Source: Rhodospirillaceae bacterium (GTDB lineage: Bacteria; Pseudomonadota; Alphaproteobacteria; Rhodospirillales; UBA2165). Taken from it: a DNA stretch of 64,000 nt. Positions 1 through 8,126 of this stretch are shown here, one piece after another. Position numbers and translations under genes: made by a program. Location: positions 35,415 to 99,414 of the forward strand of contig JABIHH010000016.1 of assembly GCA_018649725.1 (NCBI GenBank), given 5' to 3'. Within the stretch, counting starts at the first letter, position 1; every line of letters begins with the position of its first letter. A model generated the notes under the pieces. The model made no database searches. It was not told where the DNA came from and was given only the letters and a program-made list of their open reading frames with translations.

Positions 1-1
1 G

Positions 2-145
2 GATTATCGTACCAAGATTGGTTTGATGGGGAGCACTGGTCGTAGTACCGGGCCTCACCTTCACTATGAAATTACGGTGAAAGGTAAACATCAAAATCCA
101 TGGCGTTTTATCAAGGCCGGTAGATATGTTTACAAAAGGCAGTAA
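2..145 (+). CDS. M23 family metallopeptidase, C-terminal end only
   Basis: Open frame entering from the left edge; its last 47 codons are in the window and end at TAA 143-145. They contain [13 protein letters not shown], the C-terminal HxH signature of LytM/M23 zinc peptidases, which cut peptide cross-links in peptidoglycan. One of the zinc-ligand histidines lies in this HLH. The gene overlaps the start of the following bactofilin by 20 bases in another frame, so the two are probably translated together. M23 peptidases paired with bactofilins are a known cell-shape module. The N-terminal part (signal or membrane anchor, coiled coil) lies outside the window. Confidence 0.85.
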   Translation, partial: DYRTKIGLMGSTGRSTGPHLHYEITVKGKHQNPWRFIKAGRYVYKRQ

Positions 146-590
146 AGAAGACGAGAAAAACCTTGCTCCTAAGGTGCCTTCTCCACCCTCACTTTTAAGT
201 ACCGATCTCGAAATCACTGGCAATCTACATAGTCATGGCGAAATTCAAATTGATGGCATCGTCAATGGTGACATCCACTCAGACGTGCTGATTGTCGGTG
301 AGACCGCCCAAGTAAATGGTGAAATTTCAGCTGATAGCGTGCGGGTACATGGCCATGTTACCGGACAGATTAAAGCAAATTCTGTATCCTTGGCGAAGAC
401 TGCGCATGTTTTGGGCGATATCCTGCATGGTAATTTAGCGATCGAGCAGGGCGCTTTCCTCGAAGGTCACTGTCGTCGAATTGAAAGCGAAAAAAAGTCA
501 TCAGAAGGCGCGATCAATCTTTTGGTTAAAGGCGGCTCCAAGAACAAGACCGAGCAACCGCCTAAAAAACCTCTGGCTGAGACCGCCTAA
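126..590 (+). CDS. Bactofilin (polymer-forming cytoskeletal protein)
   Basis: 154 residues. A disordered N-terminus (about 1-25) is followed by a repetitive beta-helix core (about 26-120) with short hydrophobic-glycine-charged repeats ([20 protein letters not shown] is typical) and a polar C-terminal tail. Bactofilins polymerise without nucleotide into membrane-associated filaments that place cell-wall enzymes. The upstream M23 peptidase overlaps its start, supporting a wall-remodelling role. It converges with the minus-strand dehydratase, and the two stop regions overlap by 4 bases. Family call is firm; the cellular role is inferred from context. Confidence 0.92.
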   Translation: MFTKGSKEDEKNLAPKVPSPPSLLSTDLEITGNLHSHGEIQIDGIVNGDIHSDVLIVGETAQVNGEISADSVRVHGHVTGQIKANSVSLAKTAHVLGDILHGNLAIEQGAFLEGHCRRIESEKKSSEGAINLLVKGGSKNKTEQPPKKPLAETA

Positions 591-1573
591 TCAAATTTTC
601 CTTCTAAGACTTGAGCAAAAGTATCGGCATCGACATTGCCGCCGGTACATATAATGCCGACGGTCTTTCCTTGAAGATCAATTTTGCCTGAGAGGGCTGC
701 GGCGAGCGCCACTGCGCCGCCGGGTTCAACAACAATTTTATATTCTTGAAAGGCATTTTTCATAGCATTGGCCGTTTCGGCCTGGCTGACAACCAAGCCA
801 CCTTTCAACAACTTTCTATTGACGATAAATGTCAGCTCACCCGGAATTTCCAACAGCAATGAATCGCAAAAAGATGAAGTTTCAGGTTTGATCTGAACGC
901 GTTCCCCGGCCTCAAGAGATAGCGCCGTATCGTCATAGCCTTCGGGTTCAACGCAGTAGATAGACGTATTGGGACTGCGTTCCTTAAAGGCAATCGCATT
1001 ACCGCCAATCATGCCACCGCCACTGCACGGACCTAACAGACAATCAAGCTCTGCCCCCATATCCTTTGCTTGATCCAAGAACTCAAGCCCGAGTGTTCCC
1101 TGACCGGCCATGATCTGGGGCGCATCGAAAGGGGGCACAAGTGTTGCGCCGGTCTCCTCAATTATCTTATCAGCTATCGCCACGCGATTGGCCTCGGCTC
1201 GGTTATAAAGCACAGTCTCGGCACCATCGCCCTGAGTGTTTTTAATTTTAATTTCCGGCGCATCCGCCGGCATAACGATGGTCGCTTTAATGCCTAGAAT
1301 TTTTGCCGCGGCCGCCACACCTTGGGCATGATTGCCGGACGAAAAAGCAACGACGCCTTTGTCCTTTTGCGCATCAGTGAGGCTGGAGACCATATTGAAG
1401 GCGCCGCGAAACTTAAATGAGCCTGTACGCTGCAGACATTCTGCTTTGATTAACATACGGCAGCTAAGTTGGTCGTTGAGGCGTTCTGATTCAAGCACAG
1501 GCGTGCGAACGGCATAATCTGTCAGTCTGGCAGCGGCGGCTTCAATGTCTTTAAATGTCGGAGGGTTATTCAA
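587..1573 (-). CDS. PLP-dependent threonine/serine dehydratase-like enzyme (possibly serine racemase-like)
   Basis: 328 residues, fold type II PLP enzyme. TGSFKFRGAFN (about residues 50-60) carries the Schiff-base lysine; FSSGNHAQGVA binds the substrate carboxylate; GPCSGGGMIGG is the phosphate-binding glycine loop. There is no C-terminal ACT domain, unlike the second paralogue at 34941-36182, so it resembles catabolic threonine dehydratases or serine racemases rather than the isoleucine-regulated enzyme. The start is TTG, chosen because an AGGAG lies about 10 bases upstream. Exact substrate cannot be told from sequence. The adjacent upstream gene on this strand is the lytic transglycosylase, 12 bases away, so they may share a transcript. 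Confidence 0.85.
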   Translation of the reverse strand: MNNPPTFKDIEAAAARLTDYAVRTPVLESERLNDQLSCRMLIKAECLQRTGSFKFRGAFNMVSSLTDAQKDKGVVAFSSGNHAQGVAAAAKILGIKATIVMPADAPEIKIKNTQGDGAETVLYNRAEANRVAIADKIIEETGATLVPPFDAPQIMAGQGTLGLEFLDQAKDMGAELDCLLGPCSGGGMIGGNAIAFKERSPNTSIYCVEPEGYDDTALSLEAGERVQIKPETSSFCDSLLLEIPGELTFIVNRKLLKGGLVVSQAETANAMKNAFQEYKIVVEPGGAVALAAALSGKIDLQGKTVGIICTGGNVDADTFAQVLEGKFD

Positions 1574-1585
1574 TTTGGCTGGCTC

Positions 1586-3595
1586 CTAGCGCCGCAAATC
1601 GCCTTCAGGATTAAACGCTATTTCCGTTTGGTTGAGGCGTGATCGATAGACATGCAGGTTCTCTAACACGCGCTGCACATAGTTGCGGGTTTCCTTGAAT
1701 GGAATAAGCTCGACCCAATCAATCGCATCAACATTTTTATCCCGTGGATCGCCGTTGCGTTTAATCCACTGATTGGCTCGTCCAGGCCCTGCATTATAAG
1801 CCGCCAGTGAAAGCACGTAAGAGCCTTTAAACTGCTCTAGCAAGCCAGCTAGATAAGCTTGGCCTAAGCGAAGGTTATAATCTGTGTCGGTGGTTAGACT
1901 GCGACGGCGGTAAGGTAGGCTATGCTTCTTGGCTACACGTTTGGCCGTCGCCGGCATAATCTGCATGAGACCTCGGGCACCAGCGTGACTGATTGCCTTT
2001 ATATTAAACGCACTTTCTTGACGAATGAGCGCGTGAAGGAGGGCGGTTTCCATTTTTGGCTGTTTGGCATCCGGTAATAAAGGATACCCTTCCTCAGCCA
2101 ACGTAATGCCGGCGCGGTAAGCTTGTTTAGCGGTGTAGATTGCAAGGTCAGGGCGACCGTTTTGCCGGGCGAGTTTGGCAACATTGACCCGCCAATGAGC
2201 TGATGCCCCCTCTTTATTTAGAGTTCGAATAAAGGGACGCATGAGGTCAAATAGCTGAGCCTTTGCTAAAACACGAACGACTTTCACTAATTCATCGTTC
2301 CCGAATTTTTTCGCCTCTGCACCATCATCCATTGGTAAACTGGGCAGCGTGATAGGTGCATTTGCATCAATTTTAGCAACGGCGAGTTGGCCGTAATAAG
2401 TTAGCGGATAGGTGGCGGCTTTTTTAAACCAGGTCTTCGCCTTTTCCTGTTTTTTTAACACTTCCGCCGCGCGTCCTGCCCAATAGGCACCACGTGCCCG
2501 ACTGATCGGATATTTGGAAGCTTCAAACAAAGCGGTGAAATGTTTTAAAGCCGCCTCATTCTCTTTTAAAAAACGTAACGCAATCCAACCGGCCAGCCAC
2601 TCGCCTTCGACAAATCCAGCGCCCTTTTCGAGACGGTGATTTTTGGCGAGACGATAGGCTTCTGTGACATGACCAGCCTTTAAGGCACGTCTGGTCAGCA
2701 CAGCCGCTTCCCGCCACCAGCGTTCAGGGTGGCTCAGTTTATCAGGTAAATTCTCGAACAACTCACGCGCCGCAACATCGCGGCCTTTACGTCTTCGCCA
2801 CCGCATGCGCTCAAAAACCAACCCTTGATCATCAAGCAAATTCTCCGGCACTTTAGAGATTGCTCGGTCAACGGCGCCGCGGTAGCGCCTGAGCGTAATT
2901 CGGGCGAAAGCGAGGGCCCGAAAATCCTTATTTACTTTCATGAGCATCCGCCGGACTGGGTAATAGCGACCCTTCCATAGTAAACGCTCGAGGCGATCGA
3001 CATGATCTTGGCGGGTTAAATACCGTCGATAACGTTTATAAAACTGGCGTTCCTGGCGGCCGCCAAAATTACCATTAACCCAGGTTTTTCGGAGCACTTT
3101 AACTGCTTCAGGCTTGCGCGAAAGTTTTAACAGCGCCGCGCCCAGGCGGATACCGCCATCAGATGTAACAGGAACATGATCCTTAAACCAAGCCAGCACC
3201 CGATCCGGATCCATCTCAGCGGTCATGGCTTCTTCTGCGCGTTGGCGGAGGCGGCGCTGGGAGGGCCAGTTGGGTTTATTCTCCATAAACCGGAGAATTT
3301 CATAAAATGTCGCGCCGGAATTTCTCGATGTATAGCGCTGCCACGTCATAGCTTGACGCAGAACCGGATTTTTAATATCAGTGATCGCCTTTTTGACATC
3401 TTGCCATTTACTGCGCTTAATCAGCTTTTGGATCGTTGCCGCTTTGGCGATATCTTGCTTGGCGATCGTAACCGGAGCAGGCGGCTTGATCGTTGGCTTT
3501 GGAATGTCATTTGCCCATACTAAAGAGCTGGCACTCCCCGCCAGTGCAAACAGACACAATCCAATGGATATGGCAGTCCGCATTCCGCTCCTCAT
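1586..3595 (-). CDS. slt: Soluble lytic murein transglycosylase (Slt-type)
   Basis: 669 residues with an N-terminal signal peptide (hydrophobic stretch about 9-24, cleavage probably near VWA-ND), so periplasmic. A long alpha-superhelical region of TPR-like helices is followed by the C-terminal goose-type lysozyme domain: ALIRQESAFN with the catalytic glutamate near residue 525, then GARGLMQIMP and AYNAGPGRANQW. It cleaves glycan strands to form 1,6-anhydro-muramyl ends during wall turnover. Length and layout match Slt70. A second in-frame ATG four codons in is also possible. Divergent from dapA; about 180 bases separate them. Confidence 0.93.
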   Translation of the reverse strand: MRSGMRTAISIGLCLFALAGSASSLVWANDIPKPTIKPPAPVTIAKQDIAKAATIQKLIKRSKWQDVKKAITDIKNPVLRQAMTWQRYTSRNSGATFYEILRFMENKPNWPSQRRLRQRAEEAMTAEMDPDRVLAWFKDHVPVTSDGGIRLGAALLKLSRKPEAVKVLRKTWVNGNFGGRQERQFYKRYRRYLTRQDHVDRLERLLWKGRYYPVRRMLMKVNKDFRALAFARITLRRYRGAVDRAISKVPENLLDDQGLVFERMRWRRRKGRDVAARELFENLPDKLSHPERWWREAAVLTRRALKAGHVTEAYRLAKNHRLEKGAGFVEGEWLAGWIALRFLKENEAALKHFTALFEASKYPISRARGAYWAGRAAEVLKKQEKAKTWFKKAATYPLTYYGQLAVAKIDANAPITLPSLPMDDGAEAKKFGNDELVKVVRVLAKAQLFDLMRPFIRTLNKEGASAHWRVNVAKLARQNGRPDLAIYTAKQAYRAGITLAEEGYPLLPDAKQPKMETALLHALIRQESAFNIKAISHAGARGLMQIMPATAKRVAKKHSLPYRRRSLTTDTDYNLRLGQAYLAGLLEQFKGSYVLSLAAYNAGPGRANQWIKRNGDPRDKNVDAIDWVELIPFKETRNYVQRVLENLHVYRSRLNQTEIAFNPEGDLRR

Positions 3596-3779
3596 CTCCC
3601 TATAAGACCCTCAATGTATATTTTTTTAATTAATTTGGAGTCTAGTTTGCCCTGTCGGTCTAAGCAAGGAAACCAGACCGGCTAATTTTGCCTGAAAAAT
3701 TATGCCTTAAATGACGATCACATCTTGCCGCCAACACCGGCTAGGGCTATGTTCGGCCTCGAAATTTAGGAGAGAGAGT

Positions 3780-4655
3780 ATGTTTAAAGGATCGTTCGTT
3801 GCCCTCATTACGCCGTTCAAAGACGGCCAGGTTGACGAGGAAGCCTTCCGCAAGTTTGTCGATTGGCAGATTACCGAGGGAACCAACGGCCTTGTTCCCG
3901 TTGGAACGACCGGCGAATCACCAACGCTGAGCCATGATGAGCACATGCGGGTGGTTGAAATTTGCATTGAGGTTGCGGCTGGACGCGTGCCGGTCATTGC
4001 CGGTGCAGGCTCAAACTCGACCGAAGAAGCAATCATGCTCTCTAAGCATGCAAAAAGCGCTGGGGCGGATGCCGCTTTGGTGGTGACGCCTTACTATAAT
4101 AAGCCGACCCAAGAAGGCCTCTATCGTCATTACGATGCCATTCAATCAGAGGCCGATATTCCGGTCATTATCTACAATATCCCGGCCCGCAGTATCGTGG
4201 ATATGAGCGTCGAGACGATGGCGAAGCTTTCCAAGCTGCCAAATATTGTTGGCGTTAAAGACGCGACGAGTGATCTCAATCGCCCGATTTTAACCAAAGC
4301 GGCTTGTGGTGATGATTTCTGTCAGCTCTCTGGCGAAGATGGCACGGCCATTCCGTTCAACGCGGGGGGCGGTCATGGCTGCATTTCAGTCACGGGCAAT
4401 ATTGCGCCGAAATTGTGCGCTGATATGCAAGCAGCCTGGTTTGATGGCGACACCGCACGCGCTATGGCGCTACAAGATGTGTTGATGCCGCTTCATTCGG
4501 CGATGTTCTGTGAAACCTCACCGGGCCCCGTTAAATATGCAGCTGAGTTGTTGGGACTGGGCGCCGCTGATGCACGCTTGCCCATCTGTGAGATCGCCGA
4601 TAGCAGTAAAGCAGCCGTTAAAGCAGCGCTTAAAGGTGCTGGGATTCTGTCCTAG
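3780..4655 (+). CDS. dapA: 4-hydroxy-tetrahydrodipicolinate synthase
   Basis: 291 residues. Condenses pyruvate with aspartate semialdehyde, the first committed step to diaminopimelate and lysine. GTTGESPTL near residue 45 binds the pyruvate carboxylate, the catalytic Tyr is in IIYNIPARS (about 133) and the Schiff-base Lys is in VGVKDATSD (about 161). The frame is open from 3711, but the start at 3780 has a GGAGAGAG Shine-Dalgarno immediately upstream and gives the normal family N-terminus. smpB follows after 11 bases, so they form one unit. The 3596-3779 upstream gap holds a CGGTCT/AGACCG hairpin (3656-3680) but no recognised riboswitch. Confidence 0.96.
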   Translation: MFKGSFVALITPFKDGQVDEEAFRKFVDWQITEGTNGLVPVGTTGESPTLSHDEHMRVVEICIEVAAGRVPVIAGAGSNSTEEAIMLSKHAKSAGADAALVVTPYYNKPTQEGLYRHYDAIQSEADIPVIIYNIPARSIVDMSVETMAKLSKLPNIVGVKDATSDLNRPILTKAACGDDFCQLSGEDGTAIPFNAGGGHGCISVTGNIAPKLCADMQAAWFDGDTARAMALQDVLMPLHSAMFCETSPGPVKYAAELLGLGAADARLPICEIADSSKAAVKAALKGAGILS

Positions 4656-4666
4656 TCTAATCTGTC

Positions 4667-5143
4667 ATGGCCAAAAAGAAACAATCCAACGACAACATTG
4701 CGGCTCGGAACCGCAAGGCACGTCATGACTACTTCATTGAAGAAAACATTGAAGCTGGCATCATGCTGCAAGGCACCGAGATTAAATCCATCCGTAATGG
4801 CCGCGCCAGCATCGAGGAATCTTACGCCTCTGAAGAGGGCGGTGAGCTGTTCCTGGTTAATGCCTACATCCCAGAATATCAGGCCGGCGGGCGCGATCAA
4901 CATGAAACGCGTCGTCCGCGTAAGCTTTTGCTGCATAAGAAAGAGCTCACCAAACTTGCAAATGCGGTGAACCGGGAAGGTATGACGATTATTCCGCTGT
5001 CGCTTTATTTCAATAAGCGCGGCATGTTGAAAGTTGATCTCGGCATGGCTAAAGGTAAACGTCAGCATGACAAGCGCCAGACCGATAAAGATCGTGATTG
5101 GAAGCGCGATCAAGGCCGCATCATGCGCGGTAAAAATGGCTAA
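4667..5143 (+). CDS. smpB: SsrA-binding protein SmpB
   Basis: 158 residues. Binds tmRNA and brings it to stalled ribosomes for trans-translation. Family features seen: the N-terminal NRKARHDYFIEE, the OB-fold core with GTEIKSIRNGRAS, and the basic C-terminal tail (about 130-158, rich in Lys/Arg/Asp) that enters the ribosomal mRNA channel. It sits 11 bases after dapA, an arrangement common in alphaproteobacteria, and its last 8 bases overlap the next gene. No tmRNA gene is present in the window. Confidence 0.96.
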   Translation: MAKKKQSNDNIAARNRKARHDYFIEENIEAGIMLQGTEIKSIRNGRASIEESYASEEGGELFLVNAYIPEYQAGGRDQHETRRPRKLLLHKKELTKLANAVNREGMTIIPLSLYFNKRGMLKVDLGMAKGKRQHDKRQTDKDRDWKRDQGRIMRGKNG

Positions 5144-5708
5144 GTTTCCTACAAAAAGACGTCTCCCTCCCGGCCAGATCGAAACGCGAAAATGGCCGGT
5201 GCTTGATCTTGGTGATCAGCCCAATCTCTCGGCCAATGATTGGAGTTTTTCTGTCGCTGGTCTGGTCAGCAATCCGATTAAATGGAGTTGGGCTGATTTC
5301 ATGGCCCAACCGCAAACCGATAATATTTCTGATATTCACTGCGTGACAGCCTGGTCGCGCTTTGACAATCATTGGCAGGGCGTGTCGGCAAAACATTTGC
5401 TGTCTGTCCTCCAACCAAAATCCGATGCCGCCTATTTGATGATCAAAGGCTATGACGGTTATGCCACCAACGTGCCGCTTAAGTGGTTTGATGATGACGA
5501 TGTCTTGCTCGCTCATTCTTGGGAAGGGGAGCCGATCACCCGAGAACATGGTGGTCCTGTTCGACTGATCCTACCAAAACTCTATTTCTGGAAAAGCGCC
5601 AAATGGATCCGCCACATAACGGTTATGGATCAAAACGGCCCCGGCTATTGGGAAGCGCGTGGCTACCACATGGAAGGCGACCCTTGGAAAGAGGATCGGA
5701 CGGAATAG
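5136..5708 (+). CDS. Sulfite oxidase-like molybdopterin oxidoreductase
   Basis: 190 residues, the short stand-alone sulfite-oxidase-fold domain. DIHCVTAWSR (about residue 70) holds the cysteine expected to bind molybdenum, and YDGYATNVPL and EGEPITREHGGPVR are typical of the family. No Tat signal, heme or dimerisation domain is visible, so the protein looks cytoplasmic. Substrate unknown; sulfite oxidase proper is larger. The frame is open from 5034, but the ATG at 5136 inside the end of smpB gives the natural start (MAKFPTKRR) and implies translational coupling. Confidence 0.85.
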   Translation: MAKFPTKRRLPPGQIETRKWPVLDLGDQPNLSANDWSFSVAGLVSNPIKWSWADFMAQPQTDNISDIHCVTAWSRFDNHWQGVSAKHLLSVLQPKSDAAYLMIKGYDGYATNVPLKWFDDDDVLLAHSWEGEPITREHGGPVRLILPKLYFWKSAKWIRHITVMDQNGPGYWEARGYHMEGDPWKEDRTE

Positions 5709-5781
5709 GCTTTGGCGTTGTTCTAAGATCATAACCCAAGCCGGACATTATATGAACACTAACCTTTAATTTATTTGAAAG

Positions 5782-5982
5782 TTATGCTTCAAAATGTTCG
5801 TCATCATCCCCCCGTTTTTCATTATTGTATTGCAGGAAAAACAGGATGCCAGCAAGTAAAGCTAAAACTATTCCAATCATTTCCATGTAAATCGACCAAA
5901 CCGGCGCATCCGAAATCACATCAATGTAGATGATAAAAACAAGAGCAAGGGCGACTAAAACACAGCCTGTTACTTTTTGCAT
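5782..5982 (-). CDS. Small two-helix membrane protein, unknown
   Basis: 66 residues with two hydrophobic helices (about 5-24 and 32-50) and a very acidic C-terminus (RGDDDEHFEA). The ATG is preceded on its strand by TGAGGTAACC, a fair Shine-Dalgarno. I do not recognise the family. Either it is a real small inner-membrane protein or a chance frame; the amphipathic charge layout and ribosome-binding site favour a real gene. It stands alone between the molybdopterin oxidoreductase and another small minus-strand ORF. Confidence 0.5.
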   Translation of the reverse strand: MQKVTGCVLVALALVFIIYIDVISDAPVWSIYMEMIGIVLALLAGILFFLQYNNEKRGDDDEHFEA

Positions 5983-6073
5983 CTATGGTTACCTCAAATT
6001 ACGTGGAAAGGTCTGCTTCTGACTCGAAGCTGGTGGAAAGCGGATTTATAATGGGAGGGGGGAAGCTGTTTTC

Positions 6074-6247
6074 CTATCCCTGATATTTATAAATTTCGTC
6101 CATGCGTTGGGCTGCATTATGTAGAGCTGATTTTCCTAATTCATACAATTTTTGTCTTTCTTCATCATTACATTCTTCAGCTCGGGAAAACAGACATTCG
6201 GCCCAAACAAGTTGATCGCGCAAATAGTGTCTCCAATTAAAAATCAT
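6074..6247 (-). CDS. Small hypothetical protein downstream of the cyclase
   Basis: 57 residues from the internal ATG at 6247 (MIFNWRHYLRDQL...), helical and charged, with aromatic residues near the start and two cysteines. The same frame is open to a GTG at 6304, giving 76 residues, but then a 20-base palindrome (6274-6293) would lie inside the coding sequence. The ATG start with GGGAACGA upstream is preferred, placing the palindrome in the promoter. No family recognised. It lies 190 bases after the MerR-cyclase gene on the same strand. Confidence 0.4.
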   Translation of the reverse strand: MIFNWRHYLRDQLVWAECLFSRAEECNDEERQKLYELGKSALHNAAQRMDEIYKYQG

Positions 6248-6273
6248 TTGTTCGTTCCCAGGTGTCCCAGTTA

Positions 6274-6293
6274 TATACGTATTAATACGTATA
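6274..6293. promoter_or_regulatory. 20-base perfect palindrome, candidate operator
   Basis: TATACGTATTAATACGTATA equals its own reverse complement over all 20 bases. On the minus strand TATAAC, a good -10 hexamer, overlaps its end, and the small ORF starting at 6247 follows. Its core TACGTATTAATACGTA matches 13 of 16 positions of the dyad upstream of the MerR-cyclase gene (8015-8030). Binding protein unknown; the neighbouring MerR-type protein is the obvious candidate. Confidence 0.5.
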
Positions 6294-6435
6294 ATAATAC
6301 TCACAAATACTTAGTTTGAGCAATCTAATTCGAAAATTGAAATAGTTAAAGTATTTGGGCAAGAGCATTAAATTTCCTGGCATGAAGAGCGTTAAGTTAT
6401 TTCTGATCAAATTCGCTGTGACAAGGAGAGCAGGG

Positions 6436-7950
6436 TTACTCCGCCATATCGATGATCTCCGTCACCGGAAGCACGCCGATATCGTTGAGTTTGAGATTCC
6501 TCGGATCATTAAGATCAATCAGATTAGATAACCGACCAAATGTTGAGGGGACGAGGATCTCTTCTCCATCGGCACTGTCGCGGCGAATGCCGTAGGTGAT
6601 TTTCTCACGGTCCGCGCCAATCATTGACGCGATGAGGTTTTTCGTTACCCAGATGGAACTGTTGCGGGCGAAATCACTGAGGCGAGCGGCTCGGTTGATT
6701 GTGTCGCCAAGGACGGTGAATTCCAAATGAGTAGGGGTCTGATAAGCACCAAACCACTCCTGACCTTCATCCAAACCGGTATTAAGGCGGAGCTCATTGG
6801 TCCAGTTCTTCTTCATTCGCCATTCCTGGCTGATCGCTTTCATTGCCTCTTTCATCTCATAGGCGCATTGGATGGCATTGAAAATATAGTTACAATCTGG
6901 TTGCGGGAAGAAGTAATAGACCATGCCGTCGCCGACATGCTTGCCATGGGTGGCATAGAATTGCCGAAAAATTGGCTCCATCGTGCCCCAAATTTGGTTG
7001 ATCAGTTCGAAATATTCATCCGGCGGTAATTCCGCACAAATTTTAACCGAGTCCTGCAGGTCCGCCACCAAGACGGCCATGGGAGTCAGGTAAGGCTTTC
7101 GGCTTTTCAACAAATCACGGATCACCAAATCGCGCCGGGACAGCAATGTTAGGATCGACTGGTCTTCACTGTCGACAGGAACATAGGTGAAGAAAATGCC
7201 CTCTCGAAAGAAGCTTGCATAGAGCCGGAAACGGCGGGGCTCTTCATTTCGGGGTGCAAAATTAACTTCCGTATCTTGCATGGCACGGCTTTCGATCGCC
7301 GTGACCCCGTCATACATCGAGGTTAATTCACCAAATTGATCGCTATCCAAGGTCGGGTTTGCTGTCAGCAAGGCAGCCTTCGACATCCGATTTTTAGCGA
7401 TCGATAAGTGAAATTGTAGGATCTCCTCCCGGCTTTCCGCTTTGGTAACCTGATCGCCTTCAAATAAGAGGCGAAATATATTACGGTCAACAATATCACT
7501 CGAAAGGCCGCTATATTGTCCAAAGATTTCAGTTTCAGAATCGACATTTGACCACTCGATTTCAAACTTATTATTTACCAGATAAGCAGGGTGTTCGAGC
7601 TTGTCGATCGTCAGTTGAAGGCCACGGCCCTGAGTGGGGGAGAACTCGGGATCGGGCACACTGGCACTCGCCGTTGCTTTTTTTGCTTTCGCTTTGGGAC
7701 TATCATCGGCCAGCGCATCAATGATCGTCGCCATTCGCATGCCACTTTTTTTCATCTCGTTGATTTCACGTAGACGGTCAAGGGCTTCCTCTGGGAAATA
7801 ACCAAGGCGTCTTGCCCGATCATTGGCTTTGTCATCTGTGGAGGAGGGGTTTTTGATGATGGGCTTCGGGATCAATCCCATGCCGATGTAATTATTAAGC
7901 GTGGCGCGTGAAACGCCGGCTTTTTCCATTAATTCTTTACTACTTAACAT
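6436..7950 (-). CDS. MerR-type HTH / PAS-like / class III adenylate cyclase fusion
   Basis: 504 residues. Residues 1-80 form a MerR winged helix (SSKELMEKAGVSRATLNNYI, then the wing RRLGYFPEEAL). A basic Ala/Ser-rich linker (85-105) leads to a PAS-like region (about 110-260, with PAYLVNNKFEIEWSN). The class III cyclase domain spans about 290-450: metal Asp297 (VADLQDS) and Asp341 (KHVGDG), adenine-selecting Lys337 and Thr412, and transition-state Asn419 and Arg423 (LGDTINRAARL). All key residues are present, so it should make cAMP from ATP. It is probably a soluble DNA-binding protein. Dyads in its promoter suggest self-regulation. Domain reading is direct; sensing through the PAS region is inference. 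Confidence 0.88.
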   Translation of the reverse strand: MLSSKELMEKAGVSRATLNNYIGMGLIPKPIIKNPSSTDDKANDRARRLGYFPEEALDRLREINEMKKSGMRMATIIDALADDSPKAKAKKATASASVPDPEFSPTQGRGLQLTIDKLEHPAYLVNNKFEIEWSNVDSETEIFGQYSGLSSDIVDRNIFRLLFEGDQVTKAESREEILQFHLSIAKNRMSKAALLTANPTLDSDQFGELTSMYDGVTAIESRAMQDTEVNFAPRNEEPRRFRLYASFFREGIFFTYVPVDSEDQSILTLLSRRDLVIRDLLKSRKPYLTPMAVLVADLQDSVKICAELPPDEYFELINQIWGTMEPIFRQFYATHGKHVGDGMVYYFFPQPDCNYIFNAIQCAYEMKEAMKAISQEWRMKKNWTNELRLNTGLDEGQEWFGAYQTPTHLEFTVLGDTINRAARLSDFARNSSIWVTKNLIASMIGADREKITYGIRRDSADGEEILVPSTFGRLSNLIDLNDPRNLKLNDIGVLPVTEIIDMAE

Positions 7951-7999
7951 AGTGTCATAACCCCCATTTAGACAGTCAGGATTTCTTCCTGTAAATGGA

Positions 8000-8030
8000 G
8001 TTATACTGTCTATGTACGTATTTGTACATA
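8000..8030 (-). promoter_or_regulatory. Candidate promoter with dyad upstream of the MerR-cyclase gene
   Basis: Reading the minus strand: TGTACA (8023-8028) as a weak -35, a 17-base spacer, and TATAAC (8000-8005) as -10, about 50 bases before the ATG at 7950. The dyad TATGTAC-GTATTT-GTACATA (8011-8030, plus-strand sense) covers the -35 and most of the spacer. MerR-family activators typically bind a dyad in the spacer of a promoter, so the layout is suggestive. No binding data. Confidence 0.4.
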
Positions 8031-8074
8031 TAAAAATATACAGTCCAATAATTATTTATATTTAGACAGTATAA
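8001..8074. repeat. Inverted 12-mers flanking the cyclase promoter
   Basis: TTATACTGTCTA at 8001-8012 and its exact reverse complement TAGACAGTATAA at 8063-8074 are separated by 50 AT-rich bases. The second copy is part of ATTTAGACAGT (8060-8070), which recurs as a direct repeat at 7966-7976 close to the cyclase start codon. Such spaced copies look like binding sites for a dimeric or looping regulator. Confidence 0.55.
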
Positions 8075-8126
8075 AAAACCTGAAAACGGCCACTTCTAGA
8101 TCAAAAAATAGGCTAATTATTCAGCT

